DNA of 64,000 nt from Staphylococcus warneri (GTDB taxonomy: Bacteria > Bacillota > Bacilli > Staphylococcales > Staphylococcaceae). The notes under the pieces are model-generated. The model was given only the letters and a program-made list of their open reading frames with translations, did no database searches and had not been told where the DNA came from. Each line of letters begins with the position of its first letter. Position 1 is the stretch's first letter. This document shows positions 12,415 to 26,530 of the stretch, piece by piece. The position numbers and the translations under genes were made by a program. The stretch is from the NCBI RefSeq assembly GCF_900636385.1, contig NZ_LR134269.1, positions 2,232,001 to 2,296,000 on the forward strand. Reading direction: 5' to 3'.

Positions 12415-13239
12415 TTAAGAAAATTTAGACAAGCTGTTGCCTGGCTCTACTTTAAATTTCTGATTATATTCATCGACATCTGATAGTCTTACCAAGGAAG
12501 TATAATCTTCTATTAATCTTTGCTTTACTTCTTTCGATTCTACAAGTACTGATACCCCTTTTACATGTGCTTTAAACTCATTCATTAAATTCATAACACC
12601 GTTGATTGAGCCACCTGCTCTCATAAAATCATCAACAACGAGAACATTAGAATTCTCAGCTAATGTGCGCTTGGATAATACCATCGTTTCTATTTTTCGA
12701 GATGAACCTGAAACATAATTAATAGAAACCGTAGATCCTTCAGTTACTTTATTGTCTTTTCTAATAACCACTACAGGTAAATTTAATACGTTTGCAACTG
12801 CATTGGCAAGCGATATACCTTTAGTAGCAATCGTTACAACTGCATCTAATTGTTCATCCATATATATACTTGCTATCATTTTACCTACTTTGTTTAATAG
12901 TGTAGGATTACCAACCAAGTCAGATAAGAATAAATAGCCACCAGGCAGAAGTCTATCCTTTTCATCTAATAGGGAGATAACTTCGTTAACCACTTCTGTT
13001 GCTTCTTCTTTACTCATCATCGGTTTGTACGTTACCCCACCGCTTGCGCCAGCAGTAGTAATGACCGTACCTAATGCTTCTTTTTGGAAAGTACTTTTAA
13101 TAATTTGAACATCTTCGCTGATTGACGATTTCGCTTGTTGAAATTTATCTACAAAGAATGTTAAAGGAATCAGTTTGTTTGGGTGATTCATCAAATACTG
13201 TGTCATAAACACAATCCGTTCACTTCTTTTATACCTCAT
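12415..13239 (-). CDS. purR: PurR, PRPP-sensing repressor of purine genes
   Basis: A 274-residue Gram-positive PurR: an N-terminal winged-helix DNA-binding domain (1-75, [16 protein letters not shown]) and a phosphoribosyltransferase-fold domain (80-274) with the PRPP motif [17 protein letters not shown] binding releases the repressor from PurBox DNA. I choose ATG at 13237-13239 because AGAAGGG stands eight bases upstream; a TTG three codons earlier overlaps that site. It is followed closely by ridA and preceded by ispE at 14 bases. Confidence 0.95.
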   Translation of the reverse strand: MRYKRSERIVFMTQYLMNHPNKLIPLTFFVDKFQQAKSSISEDVQIIKSTFQKEALGTVITTAGASGGVTYKPMMSKEEATEVVNEVISLLDEKDRLLPGGYLFLSDLVGNPTLLNKVGKMIASIYMDEQLDAVVTIATKGISLANAVANVLNLPVVVIRKDNKVTEGSTVSINYVSGSSRKIETMVLSKRTLAENSNVLVVDDFMRAGGSINGVMNLMNEFKAHVKGVSVLVESKEVKQRLIEDYTSLVRLSDVDEYNQKFKVEPGNSLSKFS

Positions 13240-13253
13240 TATTTTCAACCCTT

Positions 13254-14102
13254 CTATCCTAATAATCTAACTAAATATACTTCATTACAACAACCATTCA
13301 CTGCGTTATAAATATTTTTAGCCTGACTTTCTTTTTGTGCTAATCCATAAACTGTTGGGCCACTTCCACTCATCAATGCACCATCTGCGCCACATTGGAT
13401 CATGTTTTCCTTAATCTTTTTGATTTCTGGATGCATCTCCATAGAAATCGGTTCTAATCTATTAGATAAACTTGTACATAACTTCTTATAATCTGATTTT
13501 TTTAAAGCTTCTATACAGTTTTGAGTAAATACTTTATGCGTGAAATTTAAATCCAAGGCTTTAAATACGTCCGGTGATGAGATACCTAAATTAGGCTTAG
13601 CTAAAACAACCCAAGCAGAAGGAGGTTTATTCAAAAACTTCACTTTTTCACCACGTCCTGTACAATAGGCAGTCTTATTGTATATACAAAATGAAACATC
13701 TGTTCCAATTTGACTACCAAGTGCACATAATTCATCTAAAGATAAATTTAAATTAAATAAGCGATTCATACCTCTCATCGTAGCTGCCGCATCTGCTGAG
13801 CCACCTGCTAAACCAGCCGATACTGGAATATCTTTATCAATTGTAATCGTTACACCTTGTTTCAAATCATATGTCTTCGTCATTAATTCAGCAGCTTTAT
13901 ATGCTAAATTTTTATGATCGTCAGTTACAAAGTTGTGTTCGATTTCAACAACGATCTTCCTATCATCTCTTTTTTGAAAAGATAATCGATCGTTTAAATC
14001 TACGGTAGTCATTATCATTTCAATCTCGTGATATCCATCGTCTCTTTTAAAAAGTGTATCGAGCGTAAAATTTATTTTGGCAGGTGCCGTTTCATATATC
14101 AT
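13254..14102 (-). CDS. ispE: 4-diphosphocytidyl-2-C-methyl-D-erythritol kinase-like protein (IspE)
   Basis: A 282-residue GHMP kinase: [17 protein letters not shown] at the start, the ATP-binding [19 protein letters not shown] loop (about residues 91-109) and [11 protein letters not shown] near the end. The start at 14102 is chosen because GAGGGCGG precedes it; an upstream ATG at 14207 gives an unrelated extension. IspE belongs to the MEP isoprenoid pathway, but staphylococci are known to use the mevalonate pathway, so the physiological substrate is uncertain. The family and position next to purR are clear. Confidence 0.9.
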   Translation of the reverse strand: MIYETAPAKINFTLDTLFKRDDGYHEIEMIMTTVDLNDRLSFQKRDDRKIVVEIEHNFVTDDHKNLAYKAAELMTKTYDLKQGVTITIDKDIPVSAGLAGGSADAAATMRGMNRLFNLNLSLDELCALGSQIGTDVSFCIYNKTAYCTGRGEKVKFLNKPPSAWVVLAKPNLGISSPDVFKALDLNFTHKVFTQNCIEALKKSDYKKLCTSLSNRLEPISMEMHPEIKKIKENMIQCGADGALMSGSGPTVYGLAQKESQAKNIYNAVNGCCNEVYLVRLLG

Positions 14103-14302
14103 TTTTCCGCCCTCTCTTCGTAATCTTAATAAGATGATTTTAACATAAAGGGATAAAAGATTTGATAGATAATGTTCATTTTTTTCACAAATAATTATAT
14201 CATTCATTATTGAAATATAATAAAAAACTATTAAATTACAGTATGTTAGTTATTAATGTATTTTTTCCTATAGCTCTAAAATGTGTTTTCACTTAAAAGT
14301 AC

Positions 14303-14336
14303 AAAAAAAGAGTATTGAACATGTTGCTCAATACTC
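14303..14336 (-). terminator. Terminator after veg
   Basis: Minus strand: GAGTATTGAGC pairs with GTTCAATACTC, followed by TTTTTTT. It separates the strongly expressed veg gene from ispE. Confidence 0.9.
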
Positions 14337-14402
14337 ACCTTAATATGATATAAAACTTAAATTGATAGAGTAGATATATCTACATCTATGCCATATGTCT
14401 TA

Positions 14403-14666
14403 TTAGTGTGCAATTGCTTCTTGATGATTATCTTCTTCAAATGAAACTTGTACGTTCTCAGTTAACACATCAGTGTATGTATAAGATACTCTTTCGAAGT
14501 TATGCTTGTCTTGGTCAAGTTCAACGACAAATACTGATGGGTATGTTTCTTTTAAAACACCAGAACGTTCGATTGTTTTCTTACGACCACCATTGGCTTT
14601 AAGTACAATACGATTTCCTAAATGACAATCAATAGAATTTTTGATGTCCAAAATTGATTTTGGCAT
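14403..14666 (-). CDS. veg: Veg protein
   Basis: An 87-residue protein matching Veg: [30 protein letters not shown] (given in full family form, split here: [10 protein letters not shown] / [10 protein letters not shown]) and the [13 protein letters not shown] strand. It has an SH3-like beta fold. In B. subtilis Veg stimulates biofilm matrix genes; its biochemical role is not settled. It lies between ksgA and ispE as in Bacillus and has two consensus promoters immediately upstream. Confidence 0.93.
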   Translation of the reverse strand: MPKSILDIKNSIDCHLGNRIVLKANGGRKKTIERSGVLKETYPSVFVVELDQDKHNFERVSYTYTDVLTENVQVSFEEDNHQEAIAH

Positions 14667-14691
14667 ATTGCTCCACCTCGCTACAAGTGTT

Positions 14692-14761
14692 ATATTACCA
14701 TGTTTATAGCGATTTTGTCAAATAAAACTAGAATTTTATCAAGGTAATTGGGGTTTGTCAA
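14692..14761 (-). promoter_or_regulatory. Tandem consensus promoters of veg
   Basis: Two sigma-A sites face veg. The distal one is TTGACA (14756-14761), 17-base spacer, TAAAAT (14733-14738). The proximal one is TTGACA (14716-14721), 18-base spacer, TAATAT (14692-14697). Both lie in the 99-base gap after ksgA. The B. subtilis veg promoter is a known very strong promoter. Confidence 0.8.
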
Positions 14762-14765
14762 CAAT

Positions 14766-15668
14766 TTAATTTATTAATTCAGGGAAATTATTTAATTCTT
14801 TGTAAAGTTGAGCGAAATCTTGAATTGACAGTGTTTCACCTCTTCGTCTAGGATCAATATTCGCTTTTTCTAACCAACTCAATATACTTTCTTTATGTTG
14901 TTTTCCCTCTTTAAAGAAATTTTGATAATTGTTATTAATCGTCTTTCGTCGTTGTGCAAATGCAGCTTTTGCTAATTTAAAGAATGCTTCTTCATCATCG
15001 ATATCTACTAACGGTGTTGATCTTTGCATTAATTTAACCACTATGGAATCTACATTAGGTGGTGGCATAAATACAGTTTTAGGCACTGTTAGGACTTTAC
15101 TTGTTTCAGTATAATACTGCGTCACAATCGATAACGAGCCATAAGCTTTCGTACCTACCTCTGCATTTAAACGCTCTCCAACTTCTTTTTGCATCATCAC
15201 AACATAACCATCTATCGGTATGTCTTGTTGCATTAAATTAAGTAATATAGGTGTAGTTATATAATATGGTAAATTAGCCACAACCATAATTTTATCGCAG
15301 TCTTTTAAATGTTCAGTTACTGCTGTAGCGATATCAGCCTTTAAAATATCTTCGTTGATAATTGTGACATTATCGTATGGTGCCAAAGTATCTTTCAATA
15401 CTGGTATTAATCGATGATCAATTTCAAATGACATTACTTTTTTAGCATGTTTTGCTAATTGTTCAGTTAATGAACCCATACCTGGTCCTACTTCTATTAT
15501 GCCTGTAGTTTCATCAATATCACTAGCATCGATGATCTTATTAATAATGTTAACGTCTACTAGGAAGTTTTGTCCCAAACTTTTTTTGAAATCAAATCCA
15601 TATTGGTCTAATAATGCTCTTGTACGCGATGGTGTAGCTATATCTTTATGTTCCATATCTTTACTCAC
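14766..15668 (-). CDS. ksgA: 16S rRNA adenine dimethyltransferase KsgA (RsmA)
   Basis: A 300-residue enzyme that dimethylates two adjacent adenines near the 3' end of 16S rRNA (A1518/A1519 in E. coli numbering). It shows [11 protein letters not shown], the SAM-binding [12 protein letters not shown] (about residues 59-70) and the catalytic motif NLPYYIT. The C-terminal helical domain contains FAQRRKTI. It overlaps the end of rnmV by eight bases, so both rRNA maturation genes are translated together. Confidence 0.97.
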   Translation of the reverse strand: MSKDMEHKDIATPSRTRALLDQYGFDFKKSLGQNFLVDVNIINKIIDASDIDETTGIIEVGPGMGSLTEQLAKHAKKVMSFEIDHRLIPVLKDTLAPYDNVTIINEDILKADIATAVTEHLKDCDKIMVVANLPYYITTPILLNLMQQDIPIDGYVVMMQKEVGERLNAEVGTKAYGSLSIVTQYYTETSKVLTVPKTVFMPPPNVDSIVVKLMQRSTPLVDIDDEEAFFKLAKAAFAQRRKTINNNYQNFFKEGKQHKESILSWLEKANIDPRRRGETLSIQDFAQLYKELNNFPELIN

Positions 15669-16209
15669 TTCCCTTATCTTCGTTTAATGCACGTCGTACA
15701 TCTTCTTCTGTGTATCCAAAGGCATTCAATTTTTTCAAAAGTTGTTTACCGTTAGAATGTCCAATATGTAATTTTCGACCTAGAATTTCTCGCCGTCTAC
15801 GAGCATCATGTCCTATAATGAGTCCTAATTCGATTAATACATTTTTATCAATGGATTCTTCAGCTTCTTCAAAAGGAGAACTAACATGCATGAGTGCTTC
15901 TTTTATATCATCTACATGTGCATGCTCAACACCTATTTTCCCTCTTTTGTTTTTAGCTTTTTCTCTGTCTATATATGCATGTTTTACACCAGGTACACGG
16001 TCTTTTATCGTATTTCTTATTTTGTCGCCTGGAAAATCTGGGTCGGTTAAGATAATAACACCACGTGTCTCTTGTGCCTGTTTAATAACAGCTATCACAT
16101 CATCATCAACAGCACTACCATTCGTTTCTATTGTATCGCATTCAACCGCAGATTTAACTCGTTGTGTATCATCTCTACCTTCTACGACTATAAATTCATT
16201 TATTTTCAT
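15661..16209 (-). CDS. rnmV: Ribonuclease M5
   Basis: A 182-residue protein with an N-terminal Toprim domain ([13 protein letters not shown]; acidic [13 protein letters not shown]) and a C-terminal domain that contacts 5S rRNA precursor. RNase M5 trims both ends of pre-5S rRNA in low-GC Gram-positives, with ribosomal protein L18 as cofactor. This is relevant to the unusual 5S gene at 26.8-26.9 kb. It partly overlaps ksgA. Confidence 0.96.
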   Translation of the reverse strand: MKINEFIVVEGRDDTQRVKSAVECDTIETNGSAVDDDVIAVIKQAQETRGVIILTDPDFPGDKIRNTIKDRVPGVKHAYIDREKAKNKRGKIGVEHAHVDDIKEALMHVSSPFEEAEESIDKNVLIELGLIIGHDARRRREILGRKLHIGHSNGKQLLKKLNAFGYTEEDVRRALNEDKGSE

Positions 16210-16302
16210 ATTTTTAATTCCTTCTTCATTTTAATGAAAATCTTGATTCATCTTATTCTAACAAAATTTCATTAATAACACTGCCTTCAGTCTTAATTTA
16301 AT

Positions 16303-16342
16303 AAAAAATGAGAAAGATATCCAATAAATGATACCTTTCTCA
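16303..16342 (-). terminator. Terminator after tatD
   Basis: Minus strand: TGAGAAAGGTATC pairs with GGATATCTTTCTCA, followed by TTTTTTATT, nine bases after the tatD stop. Confidence 0.85.
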
Positions 16343-16351
16343 ATATAGTAA

Positions 16352-17128
16352 TTATGCTTGATTTAAATTAAATAATCTCTCTGCATTTTCTGTTGTCTGA
16401 CGACATACTTCTTCATAACTCATATCACGTAATTCAGCGATTTGTTGTGCTACTAATGTTACACGTTGGGGTTCATTACGCTTACCTCTAAATGGATGTG
16501 GTGATAGATAAGGCGCATCTGTTTCGACTAATAATCGATCCATCGGTACATGTTTAGCAACCTCTTTGGGTTGTTTCGCATTTTTAAATGTGACTGGGCC
16601 ACCTAAAGAAACGTAAAAGTTTAGCTTATTGATGACAACATCAGCGATTTCTGGAGATGCACTAAAGCTATGCATAATGCCTCCAACTTCTTCAGCATGC
16701 TCTTCCATCAGAATATCTATACAGTCTTGTGTTGCTTCACGATTGTGAATAATAATTGGTAATTGTACACGTTTAGCTAAAGCAATTTGCTTTCTAAAGA
16801 CTTCTTTTTGAACATCGGCAGGTGACTTATCCCAGTGATAATCTAATCCCATTTCACCGATGCCAATAATTTTTGGATGTTTTGATAAATTTTCTATCCA
16901 TTCTAATCTTTCTTCAGTACAATCGATGGCATCTACAGGGTGCCAACCGATGATACCATAAACAAAATCATATTTATCAATTAATTCCATTGTACGTTCA
17001 ATTGTTGGTGTATCAAAACCAACTACAAACATACGATCAACACCATCTTCTCTTGCACGAGTGATGACGTCATTTAAATCTTCATCATATTGCTCATCGT
17101 TTAAATGTACATGTGTATCAATTAACAT
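16352..17128 (-). CDS. TatD-family metal-dependent deoxyribonuclease (YabD)
   Basis: A 258-residue TIM-barrel hydrolase. It carries the metal ligands of the family: IDTHVHLND at the start, GEMGLDYHW (Glu about residue 92), IIHNREA, MHSFS and the late ETDAPYLSPHPFRG. TatD proteins act as 3'-5' exonucleases or DNases in repair and degradation. It follows metG by 26 bases, the conserved metG-yabD pair. Confidence 0.94.
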   Translation of the reverse strand: MLIDTHVHLNDEQYDEDLNDVITRAREDGVDRMFVVGFDTPTIERTMELIDKYDFVYGIIGWHPVDAIDCTEERLEWIENLSKHPKIIGIGEMGLDYHWDKSPADVQKEVFRKQIALAKRVQLPIIIHNREATQDCIDILMEEHAEEVGGIMHSFSASPEIADVVINKLNFYVSLGGPVTFKNAKQPKEVAKHVPMDRLLVETDAPYLSPHPFRGKRNEPQRVTLVAQQIAELRDMSYEEVCRQTTENAERLFNLNQA

Positions 17129-17154
17129 GATTATCCTCCTAATTTAAAGCATGA

Positions 17155-19137
<1,983 letters not shown>

Positions 19138-19353
19138 TCATTTCTTACATGTTAAATGATATCTAAATTTATTTTGCTTTTCAATTGTGTACCGTTCTTA
19201 CTGTACCTTACTTATTACAATACATTATTACTATTAGTTGCTTGTAATATTATCTTTACTACAATACCATAATTTAAGACGTTATGGGGTTGAAAGTCTG
19301 CATTAATTCACTTGATGCACATAACATTGTTCAAGTTTTAAATTTATGCAACT

Positions 19354-20193
19354 TTAATCCACTTGATGATAAATATTATATATTTCACTAGTTCTGCTTT
19401 GGCGATCTTCTGCAACCATTTTAATCGCTGCTTTCGGTTTGATATTTTTTTCTTTGATATAATAGTCGACATGTTCTTCAATTGACATATCATCAAACCA
19501 TGTTGTAGAAATTTCAGCTTCAGCGCCTTCAATTAATATGACAAATTCTCCCTTTAATGGAATCTCACTATTTTGCAACATAGTTAATAATGTATTTACA
19601 TCTGCAGTTACAATTTGTTCGAATTTCTTTGTTAATTCTCGTCCCAATGATACTCTTCTTTGTGAATCTATTTTATCAATCACTTTTAGCGTATCGGTCA
19701 CTCTATGAGGCGACTCATATATAATAAGTGTACTACTTTGGAACATTCGTTCTGACAACACATTTTGTTTTTCTTTATCTTTTCTAGGTAAAAATCCTAA
19801 AAATGTATACGTATATGAAGGTAATCCACTTGCCATTAAAGCGGTCAAACCTGCATTAGGTCCTGGTATTGTTTCAACTTTGATATCATGTTGACGTGCC
19901 TCTACTACTAATTCATATCCTGGATCACTAATCAATGGTAAACCTGCATCCGAAACCAATGCAATATCTATACCAGACAATAACTGTTCAATCATATAGT
20001 CTGTCTGTTGGTCTTTATTGTGCTCGTGATAGGATTTAAGTGGCGTCTTAATATCATAATGATTACATAATTTACGTGTAACACGTGTATCTTCACATGC
20101 GATTAGATCTACTTGTTGAAGTGTATCTATAGCACGATATGTAATATCAGCTAAATTGCCGATCGGTGTTCCTACTAAAAATAATGTAGTCAT
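19354..20193 (-). CDS. rsmI: 16S rRNA 2'-O-ribose C1402 methyltransferase RsmI
   Basis: A 279-residue SAM methyltransferase of the tetrapyrrole-methylase fold. Visible motifs are VGTPIGNLADITYRA, CEDTRVTRKL, VSDAGLPLISDPGYELV and IPGPNA. It methylates the ribose of C1402 in 16S rRNA in the decoding centre. It is one base from the GIY-YIG gene upstream. The 160 bases beyond its stop, before metG, hold nothing I can assign. Confidence 0.95.
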   Translation of the reverse strand: MTTLFLVGTPIGNLADITYRAIDTLQQVDLIACEDTRVTRKLCNHYDIKTPLKSYHEHNKDQQTDYMIEQLLSGIDIALVSDAGLPLISDPGYELVVEARQHDIKVETIPGPNAGLTALMASGLPSYTYTFLGFLPRKDKEKQNVLSERMFQSSTLIIYESPHRVTDTLKVIDKIDSQRRVSLGRELTKKFEQIVTADVNTLLTMLQNSEIPLKGEFVILIEGAEAEISTTWFDDMSIEEHVDYYIKEKNIKPKAAIKMVAEDRQSRTSEIYNIYHQVD

Positions 20194-20194
20194 A

Positions 20195-20443
20195 CTATCC
20201 CTCTTTAATTAATTTTAATTTCTTTTGCCGTGTAAAGGTCTTAATTTCATACTCTCGTTTCAATGCTTCTGACTTAGTAGAATACGTTTCTTGATAAACT
20301 AACTCTACCGGACGTCTTATTTTTGTATATTTAGCACCTTTTCCTTCATTATGTTTCGCCACACGTGCTTTTATATCTTTGGCATAACCTGTATAAAGAC
20401 TTCCATCTTTACATTTTACGATATACACAAAATGTTTATCCAT
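20195..20443 (-). CDS. GIY-YIG nuclease-like protein (YazA/UPF0213)
   Basis: An 82-residue single-domain GIY-YIG protein. The motif is degenerate as FVYIVKCKDGSLYTGYAKD, with the conserved Arg (KARVAKHNEGKGAKYT) and Glu (EALKREYEIK). The cellular role of these UPF0213 proteins is not known. It overlaps the upstream methyltransferase gene by eight bases and abuts rsmI, the same order as yabB-yazA-yabC in B. subtilis. Confidence 0.92.
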   Translation of the reverse strand: MDKHFVYIVKCKDGSLYTGYAKDIKARVAKHNEGKGAKYTKIRRPVELVYQETYSTKSEALKREYEIKTFTRQKKLKLIKEG

Positions 20444-21161
20444 AATATATACCCTTCATTTCTTTTGAGTACGTGCCATCTTCTTGATAAATATAAAATG
20501 GCTTTGTAATATCTAAGCCTTGATTTCCTGACTTTCTGCCTTCTATTAAAATCGTTTGTGCATCTCTATCATGCTTACTATAAACAAACGTTAGTCGCTT
20601 CGGTTCAATATTAACACGTCTCATTTCAGTTAGTACATCCATCATTCTTTCAGCTCTATGCACCATATATAATCTTCCACCTTGCTTTAATAAGTGCCTA
20701 GCAGCCATTAAGCAATCTTCTAATTTACATAAGATTTCATGTCTAGCAATTTTATGTGCTTCTTTTTGATGTTGATGCAACTGATTATCTTTAAAATATG
20801 GCGGGTTACATGTAACAATCGTATATTGTGAGGGTTTGAAATAATGATATACATTTTTGACATCCATATGATGCATGAGTAATCGGTCATCTAATTGATT
20901 ATACTTAAAACTTCTCTGTGCCATATCCACAAGTTGTTGTTGAATTTCGATACCTTCAATAGTTTGGCTCCCTTTATGGGAAAGTATCAATGGTATAACG
21001 CCGTTACCAGAACATATATCGATAATTTTGTCTTTCTTTCTAATTTCGGTAAAATCCCCTAATAACAAAGCGTCAGTTGAGAATGAAAATACATCATCAT
21101 TTTGAATAATCTTCAAATCTTCTTTGATTAGTAAGTCTAACCTCTCATTATCTTTTAACAT
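20436..21161 (-). CDS. YabB, TrmN6-like SAM methyltransferase
   Basis: A 241-residue class I methyltransferase. It contains the SAM-binding ICSGNGVIPLIL (about residues 48-59) and the N6-adenine/amino catalytic motif NPPYF (about 118-122). The closest described family is tRNA1Val adenine-37 N6-methyltransferase (TrmN6). The substrate in staphylococci is inferred. It is the first gene of the group with yazA and rsmI. Confidence 0.9.
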   Translation of the reverse strand: MLKDNERLDLLIKEDLKIIQNDDVFSFSTDALLLGDFTEIRKKDKIIDICSGNGVIPLILSHKGSQTIEGIEIQQQLVDMAQRSFKYNQLDDRLLMHHMDVKNVYHYFKPSQYTIVTCNPPYFKDNQLHQHQKEAHKIARHEILCKLEDCLMAARHLLKQGGRLYMVHRAERMMDVLTEMRRVNIEPKRLTFVYSKHDRDAQTILIEGRKSGNQGLDITKPFYIYQEDGTYSKEMKGIYYG

Positions 21162-21174
21162 TTATCTTTCTCCT

Positions 21175-21232
21175 AAAAAAGGGACGCTGTTATAACGTAG
21201 TCTCTATCATCGTCTACTCATAACACATCCCT
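21175..21232 (-). terminator. Terminator after yabA
   Basis: Minus strand: a long imperfect hairpin pairs AGGGATGTGTTAT with ATAACAGCGTCCCT and then runs into TTTTTT. It closes the tmk-to-yabA group. Confidence 0.75.
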
Positions 21233-21257
21233 ATCATCTTTCTTATATCAACATAGT

Positions 21258-21605
21258 TCAATCACTTAATACATTTAAACAAAGTAAACAATCTTCACCT
21301 TGTCTATGTTTGCCAAATAACTCACCTTTGCAAATATGAAATCCTTCTTTATATAACATTGCTAAGTTATCTTTACTAGGCAGTGGCTTCTTCACATGTT
21401 TCATATGGTGTGGGTTTACAGTTTCAGAATTTGAACTTTCGCTCTTATCCATTAATTGTTTTAAATTATCATTTTCTACTTGAAGCGCTACATTTTCTTC
21501 AACCAATGCTACAGCTAAATCTTTTAAATCTAACATATCTTGATTAAGCTGGTTCATGTTAGTTTCTAAGCGCATTAATTTTTCAAATAACTCATTACGA
21601 TTCAA
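21258..21605 (-). CDS. yabA: YabA, negative regulator of replication initiation
   Basis: A 115-residue protein with an N-terminal leucine-zipper coiled coil (1-60, [20 protein letters not shown]) and a C-terminal zinc-binding module with His and Cys ligands ([21 protein letters not shown]). YabA links DnaA with the clamp DnaN and limits re-initiation. It lies next to ricT and holB as in other Firmicutes. Confidence 0.94.
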   Translation of the reverse strand: MNRNELFEKLMRLETNMNQLNQDMLDLKDLAVALVEENVALQVENDNLKQLMDKSESSNSETVNPHHMKHVKKPLPSKDNLAMLYKEGFHICKGELFGKHRQGEDCLLCLNVLSD

Positions 21606-21621
21606 AGGTGGTTAAACCTCC

Positions 21622-22425
21622 TTAATTAAATGCTTCAATTTCTTCCATTTTATATTCTAATGGTTGTTCCATACCGTCTATTTTAACTTGCATAGATATA
21701 TCTAAGATATTTAATCCAACTACTTGGCCATTACCATCAGGCGTTTCAATTGAGTCACCTACGTCTGGTAATTGAGCACGTGCTTCTTCATAATAATCGT
21801 TTTCATATTTTAAGCAACACATTAAGCGCCCACATGCGCCCGAAATTTTAGCAGGGTTGAGTGACAAGTTTTGGTCTTTAGCCATTTTAATAGACACAGG
21901 TTCGAAATCGCCTAAAAAAGTTGAACAGCATAAAGAGCGTCCACATGGCCCTATACCACCTAATAATTTAGCTTCGTCTCGCACACCGATCTGTCTTAAT
22001 TCTATTCTTGTTTTCAAGTTTTGTGCTAATACTTTTACTAACTTTCTAAAGTCAATACGATCGTCAGCAGTAAAATTGAAAATGACTTTTGATTTGTCTA
22101 ATGTATATTCACAATTAACTAATCTCATATCCAATTCCTGTTGTGCTACTACCTCTTTACATAGTGCAAGTGCCTTCTCAGCATCCATTGCATTATTATT
22201 GTAGGTATCAATATCTTGTTGTGTCGCTATTCTCATTACTTCTTTTAATGGAAGAGAAACATCACCATCATCTACAGCTCTCGTAGGCATTTTTACTAAT
22301 CCTATTTCTATGCCTCGCTTAGATTCCACTACTACCCAATCGTCCATTTCAATTTGTAAATCTTTAGGTGCATAATATTCTAACTTTCCAGCTTTTTGAA
22401 ACTGGACACCTATTACATCTGGCAT
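21622..22425 (-). CDS. ricT: RicT (YaaT), PSP1-domain protein of the RicAFT complex
   Basis: A 267-residue PSP1 protein. The C-terminal half carries the conserved cysteines GPCGRSLCCSTFLGDF and GACGRLMCCLKYE, used with RicA and RicF to hold Fe-S clusters. The complex promotes mRNA maturation by RNase Y in B. subtilis. Its start is immediately next to the holB stop (adjacent bases), so expression is probably coupled. Confidence 0.93.
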   Translation of the reverse strand: MPDVIGVQFQKAGKLEYYAPKDLQIEMDDWVVVESKRGIEIGLVKMPTRAVDDGDVSLPLKEVMRIATQQDIDTYNNNAMDAEKALALCKEVVAQQELDMRLVNCEYTLDKSKVIFNFTADDRIDFRKLVKVLAQNLKTRIELRQIGVRDEAKLLGGIGPCGRSLCCSTFLGDFEPVSIKMAKDQNLSLNPAKISGACGRLMCCLKYENDYYEEARAQLPDVGDSIETPDGNGQVVGLNILDISMQVKIDGMEQPLEYKMEEIEAFN

Positions 22426-23352
22426 CTATCTCACACCTTTAATCACTATTTGTTCGAATACAAGTGTTGGGTTTACATTTTGATTTAACTTTTTATGTGC
22501 CTCTGTCAATTGATCATACATCAATATAAGTTGGTTATATGTTAAATGCTTTGCATACTTTTCTATCTCAACACTCAAATCACTATATATATATTCACTA
22601 TTTTCTTCTACTTTTGCGTGCATGATATCCTCAAAAAATCCATTCACGGCCGATAATGTTAACAACTGTAATTTACGATTTTTCGCCTGTTTTAACAAAT
22701 CGATAATCCCAATTAATGCCATCGAACGATTTGTCAATAACAACTCACACCATCTTATAATTGTCTTTCTCAAACTAGTAAGGTCATATTCTTCATTTAA
22801 TGATAATGCAGTCTCTACTTGCGTTGTATATGTACTTAGCATTTCCGCTACAGGACGTGTCAAAGACTCATCAACTAAATGATTGATGAACTGACCTTTA
22901 TCAATAGGTTTAAAATAGACATGTTGACATCTTGAATGTATGGTGTCTAAAATCTGTTCTGGTTTAGTTGATAATAAAATTGCTATCGTATTTTGAGGTG
23001 GTTCCTCTAAGAATTTTAATATACTATTTTCACCTTGAACAGTTAATTTTTCAAAATCTTCTACAATATATACCTTATAATTACCTTCTATCGGTAGTTG
23101 ATTCATATGATGAACGAGTTGTTCAACCTTTTCTTTTTTTATTGTACTTTCTTCACTAGAGACATACATAAAATCAGGATGATTCAACGTATTTACTTTA
23201 GCTTCACATTGTTCATCATTGTTACATAAGATGAGTTTAGCAAAATTAATAGCGACCTTTTGCATTGATTGTGCATCATCACCCTCAAAAAGATAAGCAT
23301 GTGACAATTTATTAGACGCATAAGCATTAGCTAATTGTTGTTGTTCATCCAT
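22426..23352 (-). CDS. holB: DNA polymerase III delta' subunit
   Basis: A 308-residue clamp-loader subunit. The N-terminal AAA+ region has KLSHAYLFEGDDAQSM in place of a true Walker A (as expected for the ATPase-dead delta'), LVHHMNQLPIEGNYKVYIVED and the SRC motif (HSRCQHVYF). It pairs with DnaX, also in this window. The assignment rests on motifs and on the conserved tmk-darA-holB-ricT-yabA order. Confidence 0.93.
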   Translation of the reverse strand: MDEQQQLANAYASNKLSHAYLFEGDDAQSMQKVAINFAKLILCNNDEQCEAKVNTLNHPDFMYVSSEESTIKKEKVEQLVHHMNQLPIEGNYKVYIVEDFEKLTVQGENSILKFLEEPPQNTIAILLSTKPEQILDTIHSRCQHVYFKPIDKGQFINHLVDESLTRPVAEMLSTYTTQVETALSLNEEYDLTSLRKTIIRWCELLLTNRSMALIGIIDLLKQAKNRKLQLLTLSAVNGFFEDIMHAKVEENSEYIYSDLSVEIEKYAKHLTYNQLILMYDQLTEAHKKLNQNVNPTLVFEQIVIKGVR

Positions 23353-23381
23353 CTGGATATCTCTCCTATATCTACTTATAT

Positions 23382-23407
23382 AAAAAGACTGCTAAAAGAG
23401 CAGTCTC
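23382..23407 (-). terminator. Hairpin terminator between darA and holB
   Basis: Minus strand: AGACTGC pairs with GCAGTCT around a TCTTTTA loop, followed by TTTTTATA. It may partly separate tmk-darA from holB-ricT-yabA. Confidence 0.75.
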
Positions 23408-23477
23408 AAATTGTTAAATACTGTATATTACAATTCATCAATAAACGAATGTCTCGTGCAATAAACATTAGTTATAT

Positions 23478-25793
<2,316 letters not shown>

Positions 25794-25837
25794 ATCATCA
25801 CTCTCTTCACTATTATAATCGTCTTATCTAACCTAGA

Positions 25838-26365
25838 CTATCTTATATGAGATAAATCATCATCTTGTTGATTAACCCAATTTCGTTTTAATAGTCCCAT
25901 GACATAGCAGTCTCTATATTCTCCTCTTGTATAGAAGTGTTCTTTTAATTTTCCTTCAATTTCAAAGTTATTACTTTTATAAATATGTACTGCCTTCTCA
26001 TTATTTACATCTACATATAAATATACTTTATGCATGTTAAGCACTAAAAACGCATAATCTACTGCCATCTTAAACGCTTTTTTCGCATAACCTCTATTCG
26101 CAAATTGCGGGTCAACTATAATCAACACTTCACAAGTTCTATGTATAAAATTAATTTCTAATAACTCAACAACACCAATGGATTGTTGATCCTCTTCAAT
26201 AACAAATCGTCTTTCTGATTCATCTAAAATATGCTTTTGGTATAACGATTCTAATTCACTTAATGATTGATAAGGCTCTTCAAACCAATAAGACATAATT
26301 GAATATTCATTATTCAAATTATGTAAATATTGTAAATCTGTTTTTTCTAAAGCTCTAATGATCAT
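25838..26365 (-). CDS. speG: SpeG-like spermidine/spermine N-acetyltransferase (GNAT)
   Basis: A 175-residue GNAT protein. The stretches SYWFEEPYQSLSEL, KHILDESERRFVIEED and NNFEIEGKLKEHFY follow the E. coli SpeG pattern closely, and the acetyl-CoA loop is QFANRGYAKKAF. SpeG acetylates and detoxifies spermidine and spermine. In S. aureus it is best known from the mobile ACME element; here it sits in core DNA between an rRNA operon and a basic amino-acid decarboxylase gene. Assignment is by recalled similarity to SpeG; another GNAT specificity is possible. Confidence 0.8.
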   Translation of the reverse strand: MIIRALEKTDLQYLHNLNNEYSIMSYWFEEPYQSLSELESLYQKHILDESERRFVIEEDQQSIGVVELLEINFIHRTCEVLIIVDPQFANRGYAKKAFKMAVDYAFLVLNMHKVYLYVDVNNEKAVHIYKSNNFEIEGKLKEHFYTRGEYRDCYVMGLLKRNWVNQQDDDLSHIR

Positions 26366-26469
26366 TTTAAAGCACTCCTTTAAATACGATAGTATTGAAT
26401 TTTGTTTTAAATGTAAATCATTTCAAGCTTTTCACATTAAATTTAATTATTAAGTTAAGTGTTAGACAT

Positions 26470-26494
26470 AAAAAAAAGAGGCCATTAAGGCCTT
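26470..26494 (-). terminator. Second terminator downstream of the rRNA operon
   Basis: Minus strand: AGGCC-TTAAT-GGCCT followed by TTTTTTT. It follows the 5S-like fragment. The 105 bases between it and speG show only AT-rich sequence. Confidence 0.85.
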
Positions 26495-26530
26495 GGGGTA
26501 TTTACCACTATTCAAAAATTTAAAAATACC

